Below are positions 9,170-17,222 of a stretch of 64,000 nucleotides of DNA, piece after piece (the stretch's first letter is position 1; each line of letters starts with the position of its first letter). The translations under genes and the position numbers were made by a program. The notes under the pieces were generated by a model. It saw only the letters and a program-made list of their open reading frames with translations. It searched no databases and was not told the DNA's origin. Origin of the DNA: Gammaproteobacteria bacterium (lineage in GTDB: Bacteria > Pseudomonadota > Gammaproteobacteria > UBA4575). The stretch lies in the NCBI GenBank assembly GCA_033344735.1, contig JAWPMW010000001.1:2052171-2116170 (forward strand). Direction: 5' to 3'.

Positions 9170-9601
9170 ATGAAAAATTCAATCTTAAAAATCTTCGGAG
9201 GGGTATCTTTAGTGTTAGGTCTCCTGGGAGCAATAGTGCCATTATTACCTTCCACTTGTTTTATATTGTTAGCTACATGGGCATTCAGCAAATCATCACC
9301 AAAATTCCATAGCTGGTTAACTCAGCGCTCTCCTTTTTCATCCACCATTAAAAACTGGCAGAAACATCGCGTTGTGCCAAAACAGGCGAAAGTGGCCGCG
9401 GGTTTTTCACTAGTCACTTCTTTTATAATAACGTATATGTTTGTAAAAAATGAAAATGTGTTGATAGCCTTAGGTTTAGGTATGATTGTGTTGCTAGGTT
9501 ATCTTCTAACACGAAAAAGTCTAGTGAATAACGAAATTAAGTACTCACACATTGACGAATCACATCAGCGAGCAAATAAAACTCTTTTTTTCGTACGCTA
9601 G
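9170..9601 (+). CDS. DUF454 (YbaN-like) inner-membrane protein
   Basis: 143 residues. The family pattern is clear: G-x-x-L-G-L-L-G-A-x-x-P-L-L-P-S-T-C-F-I-L-L-A in the first helix, then F-S-K-S-S-P-x-F-H-x-W-L, then W-x-x-H-R-V-V-P-x-x-A-K, then two more helices. YbaN proteins are small membrane proteins of unknown function, often linked to stress or quorum genes. The 3' 65 bases overlap the end of oxyR on the other strand. The C-terminal tail after residue ~125 is hydrophilic. Confidence 0.85.
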   Translation: MKNSILKIFGGVSLVLGLLGAIVPLLPSTCFILLATWAFSKSSPKFHSWLTQRSPFSSTIKNWQKHRVVPKQAKVAAGFSLVTSFIITYMFVKNENVLIALGLGMIVLLGYLLTRKSLVNNEIKYSHIDESHQRANKTLFFVR

Positions 9602-10436
9602 ATTTGCGCCAAGATAAACCTATTTCGCGAAAAGACTTATCTTTTAATTCAGAAGTAAGTACTTTAGTTTGTTTGAGTAAACCGCTATCTACTGCCATTT
9701 GTGGGACAAAAGTAATACCTAAATCGCTATCTACCATTTGCACAAGAGTATATAAGCTACTAGCGGAGAACCTACTAATCTTTTCTTTTTTGCTTAAGTT
9801 GCATGCACTCATTGCATGGTCGCGTAAGCAATGGCCATCTTCCAATAATAATATTGATTCTTTGTTTAATTTATTTGGTGAGAAATTATCTGGATCAATT
9901 AATTTGGTGCCTTTGCGGTAAGCTAGCTTAAATGGGTCGTTAAATATGCTAATTGATTCAGTGCTGATTAAATCAACTGGCAATGCTAATAATATAATAT
10001 CAAGTTCACCATCGAGCAATAATTGATGAATTCGAGTGGTCTGTTCCTCTTTTAAATATAGCTCTAGTTTTGGATATTTCTTACGAATAGCGGGAAGAAT
10101 GCGCGGCAACAAGAAAGGTGCAATTGTTGGAATAATCCCCATCTTTAGTTGTCCGCATAGCGGTTCTTGATTTGATTTTGCGATATCGATAATGCCCTCT
10201 ATGTCAAATATAGCTAAACGCGCTTGCTGAGCAATTAAAGTGCCTGAGGAGGTAAATACTACGCTTCGGTTAGTGCGATCAACCAGTGATATATTTAGGG
10301 TACTTTCAAGTTCCTTTATTGCGACACTAAATGCGGACTGTGTAACAAAGCAAGCTTCAGCTGCTTTCCCAAAGTGCAGGTACTTTTCCAGTGCGATTAG
10401 ATAGCGGAGTTGTTTTACAGTGGGTAAATTAACCAT
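9537..10436 (-). CDS. oxyR: OxyR, hydrogen-peroxide-sensing LysR-type regulator
   Basis: 299 residues. An N-terminal LysR helix-turn-helix (residues ~7-65, with H-F-G-K-A-A-E-x-C-F-V-T-Q-S) is followed by a LysR substrate-binding domain. The decisive feature is G-H-C203-L-R-D-H-A-M-S-A-C212, matching the Cys199/Cys208 disulfide switch of E. coli OxyR with the same 8-residue spacing, together with T-I-A-P-F-L-L-P near 104. It should activate catalase/peroxiredoxin genes on peroxide; none of these are in the window. It overlaps convergently with the DUF454 gene by 65 bases, so the two 3' ends are antisense to each other. Confidence 0.92.
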   Translation of the reverse strand: MVNLPTVKQLRYLIALEKYLHFGKAAEACFVTQSAFSVAIKELESTLNISLVDRTNRSVVFTSSGTLIAQQARLAIFDIEGIIDIAKSNQEPLCGQLKMGIIPTIAPFLLPRILPAIRKKYPKLELYLKEEQTTRIHQLLLDGELDIILLALPVDLISTESISIFNDPFKLAYRKGTKLIDPDNFSPNKLNKESILLLEDGHCLRDHAMSACNLSKKEKISRFSASSLYTLVQMVDSDLGITFVPQMAVDSGLLKQTKVLTSELKDKSFREIGLSWRKSSVRKKEFYLLADVIRQCVST

Positions 10437-10525
10437 GAGTAAAATATATCGTAATAACTCAAATAATCAAAATTATTTACAATCGACACAGAGCTGAATT
10501 AAATAAATGTGGGCTAATCAAATAG

Positions 10526-11554
10526 CTATTTAGTTAGATAAGATTGCATCTCGCCAAAAACAGTTGAGGTATATTTAGAATTTTCACGTGTAATTAGTAC
10601 ACCTGATAAATTATGTTGTTTAGATAGTGAATAACTCTTTTCCGCTCCTACTACCATGAATGCAGTTGCCCACGCATCAGCGATAGCAGTTGATTTGTGT
10701 AATACAGTCGCTGAACCTAGGTTGTGACGAACAGGGTACCCGCTTCGTGGATCAATTGCGTGAGAGTAATGTTTGCCATTATGAATAATGAAATTTCTAT
10801 AATCTCCAGAAGTAGCTACCCCTACATTATTAAGAGAAATTATCTGTTCAATATCTCCGCGTTGAAAATCTGGGGTTTCTATACCGATGCGCCATGGGTT
10901 ACCGTGAGGCGCGATGCCTGAGCCTTTAACTTCACCGCCAATCTCAACCATGTAGTTAATGATATTATGTTGGTTAAGAATCTTAGCTATTTCGTCAACA
11001 GCATAGCCCTTAGCAATGGCAGACAAATCGACGTATAAGTCAATAATTTTTTTATTCAAAGCAGGTGGATCAATGCGAACATCTAGATGTTGATAACCAA
11101 TACTTCGTTTAGCAATCTTTATTTCAGTATCTGTGGGAAATGTAAAGTTGGTATTGCTAGGACCAAATCCCCATAAATTAACCAACGGACCAACTGTAAC
11201 ATCAAATGCACCATCAGTAAGTCTGCTAATTGATAGTGATAGTTCTACTAACTGTGCTAGTTCTTCATCAACAGCATGCCATCCTGTTTCACGCGATTGA
11301 TTAAAACCACTTAATTGTGAATTGGGAATATAGGTCGACATTAAAGAGTTAATACGATCAAGGCGTAGTTCAATAATATCTTTTAATTCTGAGGTAGAAA
11401 TTGAAGTGGAAGTGTCAGCCCATTGAACGCTATAACTAGTTCCCATGGTTTGGCCTGTAATTTGTGTACCGACATGATTAGAGTCACATGAGGATAATAG
11501 AAAAATTACGCATGCAGATAGTATTAGTAAATAAAATTTTACAACAAACAACAT
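10526..11554 (-). CDS. apbE: ApbE family FAD:protein FMN transferase, lipoprotein
   Basis: 342 residues. A lipoprotein signal ends in the lipobox L-S-S-C23. Hallmarks of the family are Q-T-M-G-T-S-Y-S-V, S-x-L-S-G-F-N, V-D-L-S-A-I-A-K-G-Y-A-V-D, E-I-G-G-E-V-K, S-G-D-Y-R, and H-A-I-D-P-R-S-G-Y-P-V followed by A-D-A-W-A-T-A. ApbE attaches FMN to Thr/Ser of extracytoplasmic flavoproteins such as NqrB/NqrC and RnfD/RnfG. No Nqr or Rnf genes lie nearby, so its target is elsewhere in the genome. Confidence 0.93.
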   Translation of the reverse strand: MLFVVKFYLLILSACVIFLLSSCDSNHVGTQITGQTMGTSYSVQWADTSTSISTSELKDIIELRLDRINSLMSTYIPNSQLSGFNQSRETGWHAVDEELAQLVELSLSISRLTDGAFDVTVGPLVNLWGFGPSNTNFTFPTDTEIKIAKRSIGYQHLDVRIDPPALNKKIIDLYVDLSAIAKGYAVDEIAKILNQHNIINYMVEIGGEVKGSGIAPHGNPWRIGIETPDFQRGDIEQIISLNNVGVATSGDYRNFIIHNGKHYSHAIDPRSGYPVRHNLGSATVLHKSTAIADAWATAFMVVGAEKSYSLSKQHNLSGVLITRENSKYTSTVFGEMQSYLTK

Positions 11555-11694
11555 AGGATATTTAAACGTTAACTGAGTTAGTATACGTAATAGTATGAGG
11601 CGTTTATTTCAGAACATTATAAAATTCTGAAATTGGTGCAATCATGCTAGCAGGGTACTTATTAAAAATACAATTATACAGTATCAGGGGGGGA

Positions 11695-13260
11695 ATGATG
11701 GTTTACACCCGGAAATCACCGGCATTACTAGTTATAGGTATAGTGATGTTTGCTATTTGGTGGGCAACAACTAGCGGGTTGCTTGCACCAGTCATTAGTT
11801 TTTTACTCATCGACAAAAAATACTCAAACGAACTGGCAACATTGCCTCTGTACTTTGGGCTGATAGCGATTGTTATTGGTATCTTAGTGTGGGGAATTAA
11901 GCAAAAGGAGGGTAATGTAGATTACATCTTAGGGACAGCTGCTGGTGGCATGTTTATTTTATTAATAGCCATGTTAGTGCGTTGGTTTGTAGCGCCTGTT
12001 GTTGCATTACTTGGAACCATGTTAGGGAAAGTGGGAGAGACTGGTAAATATATTCACGAATTATTAGGTCTTAACTACGTGGTGATAGGAATTATTGCGG
12101 GAATATTAATAGTTAATGTATTTAAAATACCTGGGTGGGCTGAGCATGGTATTCGTTTGGCAAGATTGGCATTGAAAACAGGTGTGATACTGTTGGGTAC
12201 GCTTTATAGCCTTGCGGAGCTGCAACAACTGGGAAAACTCTCCTTCATACTAATTGGAGTATTTGTACTAGGATCAGTAGGAATTGTATTGTGGTTGAGT
12301 AAACGACGAAAAGTTTCACACTCAATGGGTGGAGTATTGTCCGCTGGCATTGGCGTATGTGGTGTGTCTGCTACGGTTGCAGCCGCGCCAGTAGTAAAAG
12401 CAAAATCGGTCGAGATCGCTTATACCATTGGTACAATATTATTATGGGGTGTCGGTTGTATGTTCGTGTTCCCAATTATTGGAAATTTATTAGACATGGG
12501 GCATGTCCAATTTGGCGCATGGGCAGGAACAGGCATACTTAATTCCGCTCAAGTGGCTGGTGCAGCATTAGCGTTTCAGCCAGATGGGATAGAAACATTA
12601 AAGGTAGCCGAAATATTTAATATCACACGCGTACTATTTCTACCAGTGATCGTTCTATGGCTAGCATTATGGTATGTGAAGCAAGAACAAACGACTACAG
12701 ATGTCAATGTTGGTCTAGTAGTGATAGAGAAATTCCCAGTGTTTGTTTTAGGATTCATATTAATGTTCGCATTATCATCAACTGGAATTTTCGCACCTGC
12801 AAATCATTACAAAGGGAAATACTTTGATAATAATGTTTCAGAAGACAAGCTATTAACAAATGAACAATTGTCAGTATTGTTTTCTGAGTCTAGCAAGGTG
12901 GAAAGAGAAGATAGGCAAAAGGCACTTGTAAGGCTGATTGAAAATAGAAAAGTAATGTCGATTGAAGATGATGATGCGATAAGAGGCTTAGTCAATGCGG
13001 CCATATTGTCAAAACAAGCGAATAGGATTTTAAAGAGCGCACATAAAAATGTACGCCATAGTGCCAAGAAAATTAAAAAATTCAGACAGTGGATTACTTG
13101 GCTGTTTGCTTTTGGATTGGTTGGGCTGGGTATGCAAATTACAGTCTCAGCAATGAAGCAGGCTGGCGGGCAACCGGCTGTTATTGGAGGGGTAGTTGGT
13201 ATATTGAAAGCAGTGTTGTCATTGCTTGTTGTATTAATGTTTGTAGAAGAAACAATTTGA
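11695..13260 (+). CDS. YeiH/UPF0324 family putative sulfate (sulfite) exporter
   Basis: About 521 residues. An upstream ATG at 11644 is in frame, but a G-rich Shine-Dalgarno (AGGGGGGG) precedes the ATG pair at 11695/11698, so the start is placed there. Many helices, with the family core G-V-C-G-V-S-A-T-V-A-A-A-P-V-V-K-A-K and W-A-G-T-G-I-L-N-S-A-Q-V-A-G-A-A. This protein is longer than the usual ~340-residue YeiH. A soluble insert of about 100 charged residues (~378-475) splits the last helices, as in the long sub-family. The role as sulfate/sulfite exporter is a family prediction. It fits with soeABC at 20-25 kb. A 39-residue membrane ORF follows immediately. Confidence 0.85.
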   Translation: MMVYTRKSPALLVIGIVMFAIWWATTSGLLAPVISFLLIDKKYSNELATLPLYFGLIAIVIGILVWGIKQKEGNVDYILGTAAGGMFILLIAMLVRWFVAPVVALLGTMLGKVGETGKYIHELLGLNYVVIGIIAGILIVNVFKIPGWAEHGIRLARLALKTGVILLGTLYSLAELQQLGKLSFILIGVFVLGSVGIVLWLSKRRKVSHSMGGVLSAGIGVCGVSATVAAAPVVKAKSVEIAYTIGTILLWGVGCMFVFPIIGNLLDMGHVQFGAWAGTGILNSAQVAGAALAFQPDGIETLKVAEIFNITRVLFLPVIVLWLALWYVKQEQTTTDVNVGLVVIEKFPVFVLGFILMFALSSTGIFAPANHYKGKYFDNNVSEDKLLTNEQLSVLFSESSKVEREDRQKALVRLIENRKVMSIEDDDAIRGLVNAAILSKQANRILKSAHKNVRHSAKKIKKFRQWITWLFAFGLVGLGMQITVSAMKQAGGQPAVIGGVVGILKAVLSLLVVLMFVEETI

Positions 13261-13268
13261 GGTGAGAA

Positions 13269-13388
13269 ATGGATAATAAGTTTGAACATGGTTCATCGTT
13301 ATCGATATTTAATAGCGATCGCATGGAGGATGTTGCCGCATTAGTATGTGCATTACTGATCGCATTAGTTGTGTATCTTACTGTTTAG
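13269..13388 (+). CDS. Small single-helix membrane protein downstream of the YeiH-family exporter
   Basis: A 39-residue ORF begins 8 bases after the exporter stop with GAGGTGAG in front of the ATG. It has about 20 polar residues, then one hydrophobic helix (A-L-V-C-A-L-L-I-A-L-V-V-Y-L). The start, ribosome site and tight spacing favour real translation. Its position suggests a small partner subunit of the transporter. No family recognised. Confidence 0.6.
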   Translation: MDNKFEHGSSLSIFNSDRMEDVAALVCALLIALVVYLTV

Positions 13389-13392
13389 TAGT

Positions 13393-13851
13393 ATGAAAAA
13401 TTTATTAGCAAGCCATGGCAGCCCTGGCAGTATTGCAGCTGAAGATGCTGCGATTGCCTTATGCGATGAAGGTGACGAGCTGGATCATCTTGTAGTTATC
13501 CCTTTATGGTGGGCAAATATGACAGGGGATGATTGGCTTAATAACGGTGTTAGTCGAAATCGATACTGCTCATATCTCGAAAGTGAGCTAAACGATGAAT
13601 GTGATAAATCGGTAATGCGTGTTTATGAAAAATGCCAGCAAAAAAATATACATTATCACTCTATAGTCATGCTTGGTGAGACAGAAAAATTACTACAAAA
13701 GTTTGGAAGTGATGAAAAATATAAAAAAGTGATTGTTGGTAGTCATCGTCCTAAATATATGAGTGGACTTAAAGATATAATGCTGACGCATAGAGTAATA
13801 AGGAAACTGGGTCAGCGTATTGAGGTAATTGCTCATCCATATGCTTGCTAA
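13393..13851 (+). CDS. Universal stress protein-like cytoplasmic protein
   Basis: 152 residues from ATG 13393, which starts 4 bases after the small ORF stop; a TTG 24 bases earlier would overlap that ORF and is less likely. The pattern looks like a single USP/HUP-type alpha/beta domain: beta strand M-K-N-L-L-A-S-H-G-S-P-G-S, L-D-H-L-V-V-I-P, and K-K-V-I-V-G-S-H-R-P followed by I-E-V-I-A-H-P at the end. The classical ATP loop G-x2-G-x9-G-S is not clearly kept, so it may not bind ATP. Likely cotranscribed with the exporter and the next gene. Confidence 0.55.
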   Translation: MKNLLASHGSPGSIAAEDAAIALCDEGDELDHLVVIPLWWANMTGDDWLNNGVSRNRYCSYLESELNDECDKSVMRVYEKCQQKNIHYHSIVMLGETEKLLQKFGSDEKYKKVIVGSHRPKYMSGLKDIMLTHRVIRKLGQRIEVIAHPYAC

Positions 13852-14434
13852 CTCACCTAAACCGGAGTTTGATAATGCTGCATGGGTAAGAATAAAGACA
13901 AATCTAGATGTAAAAACATTATTTGAGTTTTGTCAGCAAGTAGAAAGATTATTTCGATTAAATCCTTATCTTATTTTCAATCATTGGCAACAAAATGCTA
14001 AAACAAGTATAACTGCAGTCTGGGAAAATCATAGCAATAAGAAAGTGTATCAAATTGATACATGTATTGAGCTAGAGATTAAAGACAATGAAATATGCGC
14101 CAAGTATCAATCTGGTGTTAAGAGCGAAACATATTTTATTGTTGAGCCTAGTGGGCAATCTGCGGACCTAGTAATTATTGATCGCTATAGATCTAGTGGA
14201 AATGATAGCTTAGATGAAGTAGATAAGAGCATCCATGCTTGGGGGAAAGGCCTACACAAATTCTTTAAACAATATTCTCGATTAAGGCATATTCCTTATT
14301 CAGAATATATTATTGATAAATATTGGATACGCCTAACGCCGATGGCGAGAAGGATAATCTATATTTTGTTAGTTGTAACAGCGGTGGAAATTATTGCTTT
14401 GGTTCTTTTGGTTTTAATACTAGCTAATCACTGA
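13841..14434 (+). CDS. Hypothetical protein with C-terminal membrane anchor
   Basis: 197 residues from ATG 13841, overlapping the previous stop by 11 bases. The first ~165 residues are soluble, with alternating beta and helix and many aromatic residues, resembling an SRPBCC/polyketide-cyclase-like fold (W-V-R-I-K-T-N near the start, a long C-terminal helix region G-L-H-K-F-F-K-Q-Y-S-R-L). The last ~25 residues are one membrane helix (I-I-Y-I-L-L-V-V-T-A-V-E-I-I-A-L), giving a tail-anchored layout. No family can be named. The stop lies inside a terminator hairpin. Confidence 0.6.
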   Translation: MLANSPKPEFDNAAWVRIKTNLDVKTLFEFCQQVERLFRLNPYLIFNHWQQNAKTSITAVWENHSNKKVYQIDTCIELEIKDNEICAKYQSGVKSETYFIVEPSGQSADLVIIDRYRSSGNDSLDEVDKSIHAWGKGLHKFFKQYSRLRHIPYSEYIIDKYWIRLTPMARRIIYILLVVTAVEIIALVLLVLILANH

Positions 14435-14456
14435 GACAACATGAATGTTGTCTCAG
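14431..14456 (+). terminator. Bidirectional hairpin between convergent genes
   Basis: A perfect 10-bp stem, CTGAGACAAC with GTTGTCTCAG, around a 6-base loop. It covers the stop codon of the preceding gene and faces the convergent fae-like gene. The T-tract is weak on both sides, so it may need Rho. Confidence 0.6.
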
Positions 14457-14474
14457 TTATAATTACTGCGAAGA

Positions 14475-15023
14475 TTAAATTTTTCCGTCTAAACCCATTT
14501 GGTAATATTTATGGGTGATTTCTTCTTGGTTTTCCAATAGCCAATCAATATCAGGTTCATTATTCATAGCTTTATGGATTGCTCCAGCCATCGCTTTACG
14601 ATGAATATCAAATAAAATTTTATGATCTAAATCATCAGTGGTTGCTACCATTGGGTTTAACCAAACAGAAACAATGATACCTAAGTCATTGGCTTTTTCT
14701 TTAGGTATGTCACCGCTTCGTACGGCATCTAATACACCATTTGCGATTGCGGCTTGTACCGTACCCATTAAAATATTGGTGTAGCGTTCATTTTTAACTG
14801 TTACTTTACTTACCATTAAAGTAGACGGGCGTACTTGAATATCTGTATTCATGATAGCGAGCACACGTGAATGCCCTTTTACTTGGTCACCAAGTAATGT
14901 GGCAAACGCTGTTCCTACAGGACCGTCTAATTCTCCAATAATGACTTCGGGTTCTGCAGCAGTGCCGGCAGGCCCTCCTGCTACAAGTGATTCGCCAACG
15001 CGCATTACGATTCGATCTGACAT
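14475..15023 (-). CDS. Fae-like protein (formaldehyde-activating enzyme family)
   Basis: 182 residues. The Fae fold signature is strong: V-G-E-S-L-V-x-G, L-D-G-P-V-G-T-A-F-A, a G-H-S-x-V-L-A-I segment, V-R-P-S-T-L-M-V-S-K-V-T-V-K, G-T-V-Q-A-A-I-A, I-P-K-E-K-A-x-D-L-G-I-I-V. True Fae condenses formaldehyde with tetrahydromethanopterin. In the canonical enzyme a catalytic His sits just before the first L-I-I-G strand; here that position reads A-A-E-P-E-V-I-I-G, with Glu24 and no His. It may therefore be a paralogue (Fae2/Fae3-like) with a different job. No other H4MPT-pathway genes are nearby. AAGGAG precedes the ATG. Confidence 0.85.
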   Translation of the reverse strand: MSDRIVMRVGESLVAGGPAGTAAEPEVIIGELDGPVGTAFATLLGDQVKGHSRVLAIMNTDIQVRPSTLMVSKVTVKNERYTNILMGTVQAAIANGVLDAVRSGDIPKEKANDLGIIVSVWLNPMVATTDDLDHKILFDIHRKAMAGAIHKAMNNEPDIDWLLENQEEITHKYYQMGLDGKI

Positions 15024-15123
15024 AGTTATGATGCTCCTTAAGGTATATTAAATAAAAAGATAACGCGACAGCTCGATACTATCGCTAAGTGTATTTGTGG
15101 GTTGTATCGGTGAGCTTATTTAT

Positions 15124-15549
15124 TTAGCACGAACCAATTCGACGACCCTTCCATTCCATTTGCATAGACATAGATTGGCCTTGTATATCCATGTTCATTT
15201 GCATGTTGCCTGAACCAGAGTCTCCATTGGAATTAAATGATCCTTGGCCTGTCATGGCGCCGCCAGGAGTATTGCACTGCATGGACCAATTTAGTGTATT
15301 CCCACTCACATTTGAGTCGATTATAGAACATTCGCCGTCATCACTTGGGGCTAGACTTTCAGGGCTTATTTGTGAATCTTCCATACACTCTTGTTGAGTA
15401 TTAACGCGTGGTTGTGGAAACATAGGAGAAGTCATTGTGGTGGTGACTTCCCATAAGCCTGTTTCAATAGAAATACTATTGCCAGCAATAGCTAGGTTGG
15501 TTGCGGATAAAGTCAGTAAGCTTGCAATGGTTAATGTTGTAATGCGCAT
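15124..15549 (-). CDS. DUF3617 exported protein
   Basis: 141 residues with a signal peptide (cleavage after A-I-A near residue 22). It has the DUF3617 pattern: G-L-W-E-V-T-T-T-M near residue 32, a Cys-containing E-C-M-E-D segment, then repeated short beta strands with M-x-G-x-G-S-F-N and W-K-G-R-R-I-G-S-C at the end. Function unknown in the family, likely periplasmic. Four cysteines in the mature part could form two disulfides. Confidence 0.8.
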   Translation of the reverse strand: MRITTLTIASLLTLSATNLAIAGNSISIETGLWEVTTTMTSPMFPQPRVNTQQECMEDSQISPESLAPSDDGECSIIDSNVSGNTLNWSMQCNTPGGAMTGQGSFNSNGDSGSGNMQMNMDIQGQSMSMQMEWKGRRIGSC

Positions 15550-15659
15550 ATGTTCAGGGCCTATAATAGATTATATTCAAGTGCGTATTTTACAGGTTCT
15601 ACCTGTGTCTACAATAAACAAACTTTGAGAATTAACATAACAATTACTAGCACGGCTAT

Positions 15660-16160
15660 ATGGATAAACGGCTAAGTATTATTCGCCATGCGAAATCTGA
15701 TTGGTCGGCGGGCTGCAGAGATTTTGATAGAGCGTTAAATAAACGTGGTATTAATGATGCGCAGTTAATTGGTAAATATTTGAGTACCAATAAACAACGA
15801 TTTGACAAGATTTATTGCAGTACCGCGAATCGTGCACAGCTGACTTTGCAGCAGTTAAATTTATTTATGAAATTGACTGATAATAGTATTCGCTATGAAG
15901 AATCACTCTATTTAGCTTCATTAACTCATTTGCTAGCATTTATTGGAAATGTAAGTAATGACTACAATCATATTGCGTTGATTGCGCATAACCCGGGTCT
16001 AACAGATCTGTGTAACTATTTAACAGGGGATCAACTCATTAATTTACCTACATGTGCGGTTTATACTATTCATTTCTGGGCTGATGAATGGAACGCTATA
16101 GGTTTTGAGAGTGGGACAAAAAAGTCTCTAGTCACACCTAAAATGATAAAAGATAAATAA
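15660..16160 (+). CDS. sixA: SixA-type phosphohistidine phosphatase
   Basis: 166 residues. The catalytic R-H-A-K-S-D-W motif near residue 8 (nucleophile His) and A-H-N-P-G (second His) place it in the histidine phosphatase branch 1, SixA group, as do F-D-R-A-L-N-K-R-G and the C-S-T-A-N-R-A-Q-L-T segment. SixA removes phosphate from histidine phosphotransfer proteins, including the nitrogen PTS NPr in E. coli. Monocistronic; the next gene begins 57 bases later. Confidence 0.88.
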   Translation: MDKRLSIIRHAKSDWSAGCRDFDRALNKRGINDAQLIGKYLSTNKQRFDKIYCSTANRAQLTLQQLNLFMKLTDNSIRYEESLYLASLTHLLAFIGNVSNDYNHIALIAHNPGLTDLCNYLTGDQLINLPTCAVYTIHFWADEWNAIGFESGTKKSLVTPKMIKDK

Positions 16161-16217
16161 ATTGTAAGAAATCTTTGATCAGCACGATCTTATTAAAAGG
16201 AGTAATAGGAGCTGATT

Positions 16218-17033
16218 GTGAATAATAATAAATCTGTTAAATGGTATTTAGTTATATTTTTGCTGGCAACGAGTCAATATACATATGCCGAGCGCGTAAA
16301 AATACCTTCTGGTGAATTTGCAATGGGATGCTCATTGGGGGATGACCAGTGCGAAAATGATGAAGGTGAGCCTGGTGGTACAAAGGTTAATGTACCCGTG
16401 TTCTATCTGGATACCCACGAAGTCACTGTACAAGAATATCAAGCATGTATAGATGCTGAAAAATGTACAAAACCGAAAGATTATAAGCGCAATAAGTATT
16501 GCAATTTGAATGCTGACAATAGAGGGGATCATCCTATCAACTGCGTCGATTGGCAAGAAGCTGCTGATTATTGTGCATGGAGAAGAGGAAGACTTCCTTT
16601 TGAGCCAGAATGGGAAAAGGCGGCACGTGCTGGATCTTCATCAAGATACCCTTGGGGTCAAGAAGTGACGTGCGAACAAGCTATTGTAGATGATGGTAAA
16701 ACATTTGGATCTGTTCCAAATGAGCCAGATGGTTGTGGTGAAGATAGAACATGGCCAGTCGCTAGTCGTGCACCGAATGCATTTGGATTATTTGACATGC
16801 ATGGAAATGCCGGAGAATGGACTGGGAGCTGGTATGGTAAAAATGCAGTTTCTGAGCACTATGCAAAAAATAATCTAGCTGGTCCAAGTTCAGGGAAGCA
16901 ACGTGTTGTGCGCGGTGGTTCTTGGGATGAAAGTCGAAAAAACTTGCGTAGCTCTTTCAGAAATGTAAAACCACCAGTAAGCGGTCGTAGTATTTACGGA
17001 TCTATTGGATTTCGTTGTGCTTATGACGAATAA
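16218..17033 (+). CDS. Exported formylglycine-generating enzyme (SUMF1/EgtB-fold) family protein
   Basis: 271 residues from GTG 16218, with AGGAG about 8 bases before it. A signal peptide covers residues 1-24. The SUMF1 fold is shown by P-S-G-E-F-A-M-G-C, D-T-H-E-V-T-V-Q-E-Y, P-I-N-C-V-D-W-Q-E-A-A-D-Y-C, R-L-P-F-E-P-E-W-E-K-A-A-R, M-H-G-N-A-G-E-W and the end V-V-R-G-G-S-W followed by G-F-R-C-A. The two active-site cysteines of true FGE are not evident in the usual R-x-R-C-A-x-x context, and no sulfatase lies nearby. A carbohydrate-binding or structural role in the periplasm is equally possible. Confidence 0.85.
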   Translation: MNNNKSVKWYLVIFLLATSQYTYAERVKIPSGEFAMGCSLGDDQCENDEGEPGGTKVNVPVFYLDTHEVTVQEYQACIDAEKCTKPKDYKRNKYCNLNADNRGDHPINCVDWQEAADYCAWRRGRLPFEPEWEKAARAGSSSRYPWGQEVTCEQAIVDDGKTFGSVPNEPDGCGEDRTWPVASRAPNAFGLFDMHGNAGEWTGSWYGKNAVSEHYAKNNLAGPSSGKQRVVRGGSWDESRKNLRSSFRNVKPPVSGRSIYGSIGFRCAYDE

Positions 17034-17222
17034 AGCATAATACATATAAATCACTCGCATTTAATCTTAGTTATTGACTAAAATTATTACTGTGAATAAA
17101 TATATCTAAGTAGGACTGTATCCGTTACTTATTTGAAAGCTCGACTGCATGACATTAAAGGCTATGGGTAGTGAACCGCAAGGCTAATAATTTATTATGC
17201 CCGTTGTATTTACAAATTTTTA

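Noticed and set aside
12807-13289. 160-residue minus-strand ORF opposite the YeiH-family gene
   Set aside because: Low-complexity Thr/Ser/Phe-rich translation, wholly antisense to a real transporter gene.
14475-15023. Evidence that the organism is a methylotroph
   Set aside because: A single Fae-like gene lacking the catalytic His does not prove methylotrophy, and PPi-PFK is also found in many non-methylotrophs.
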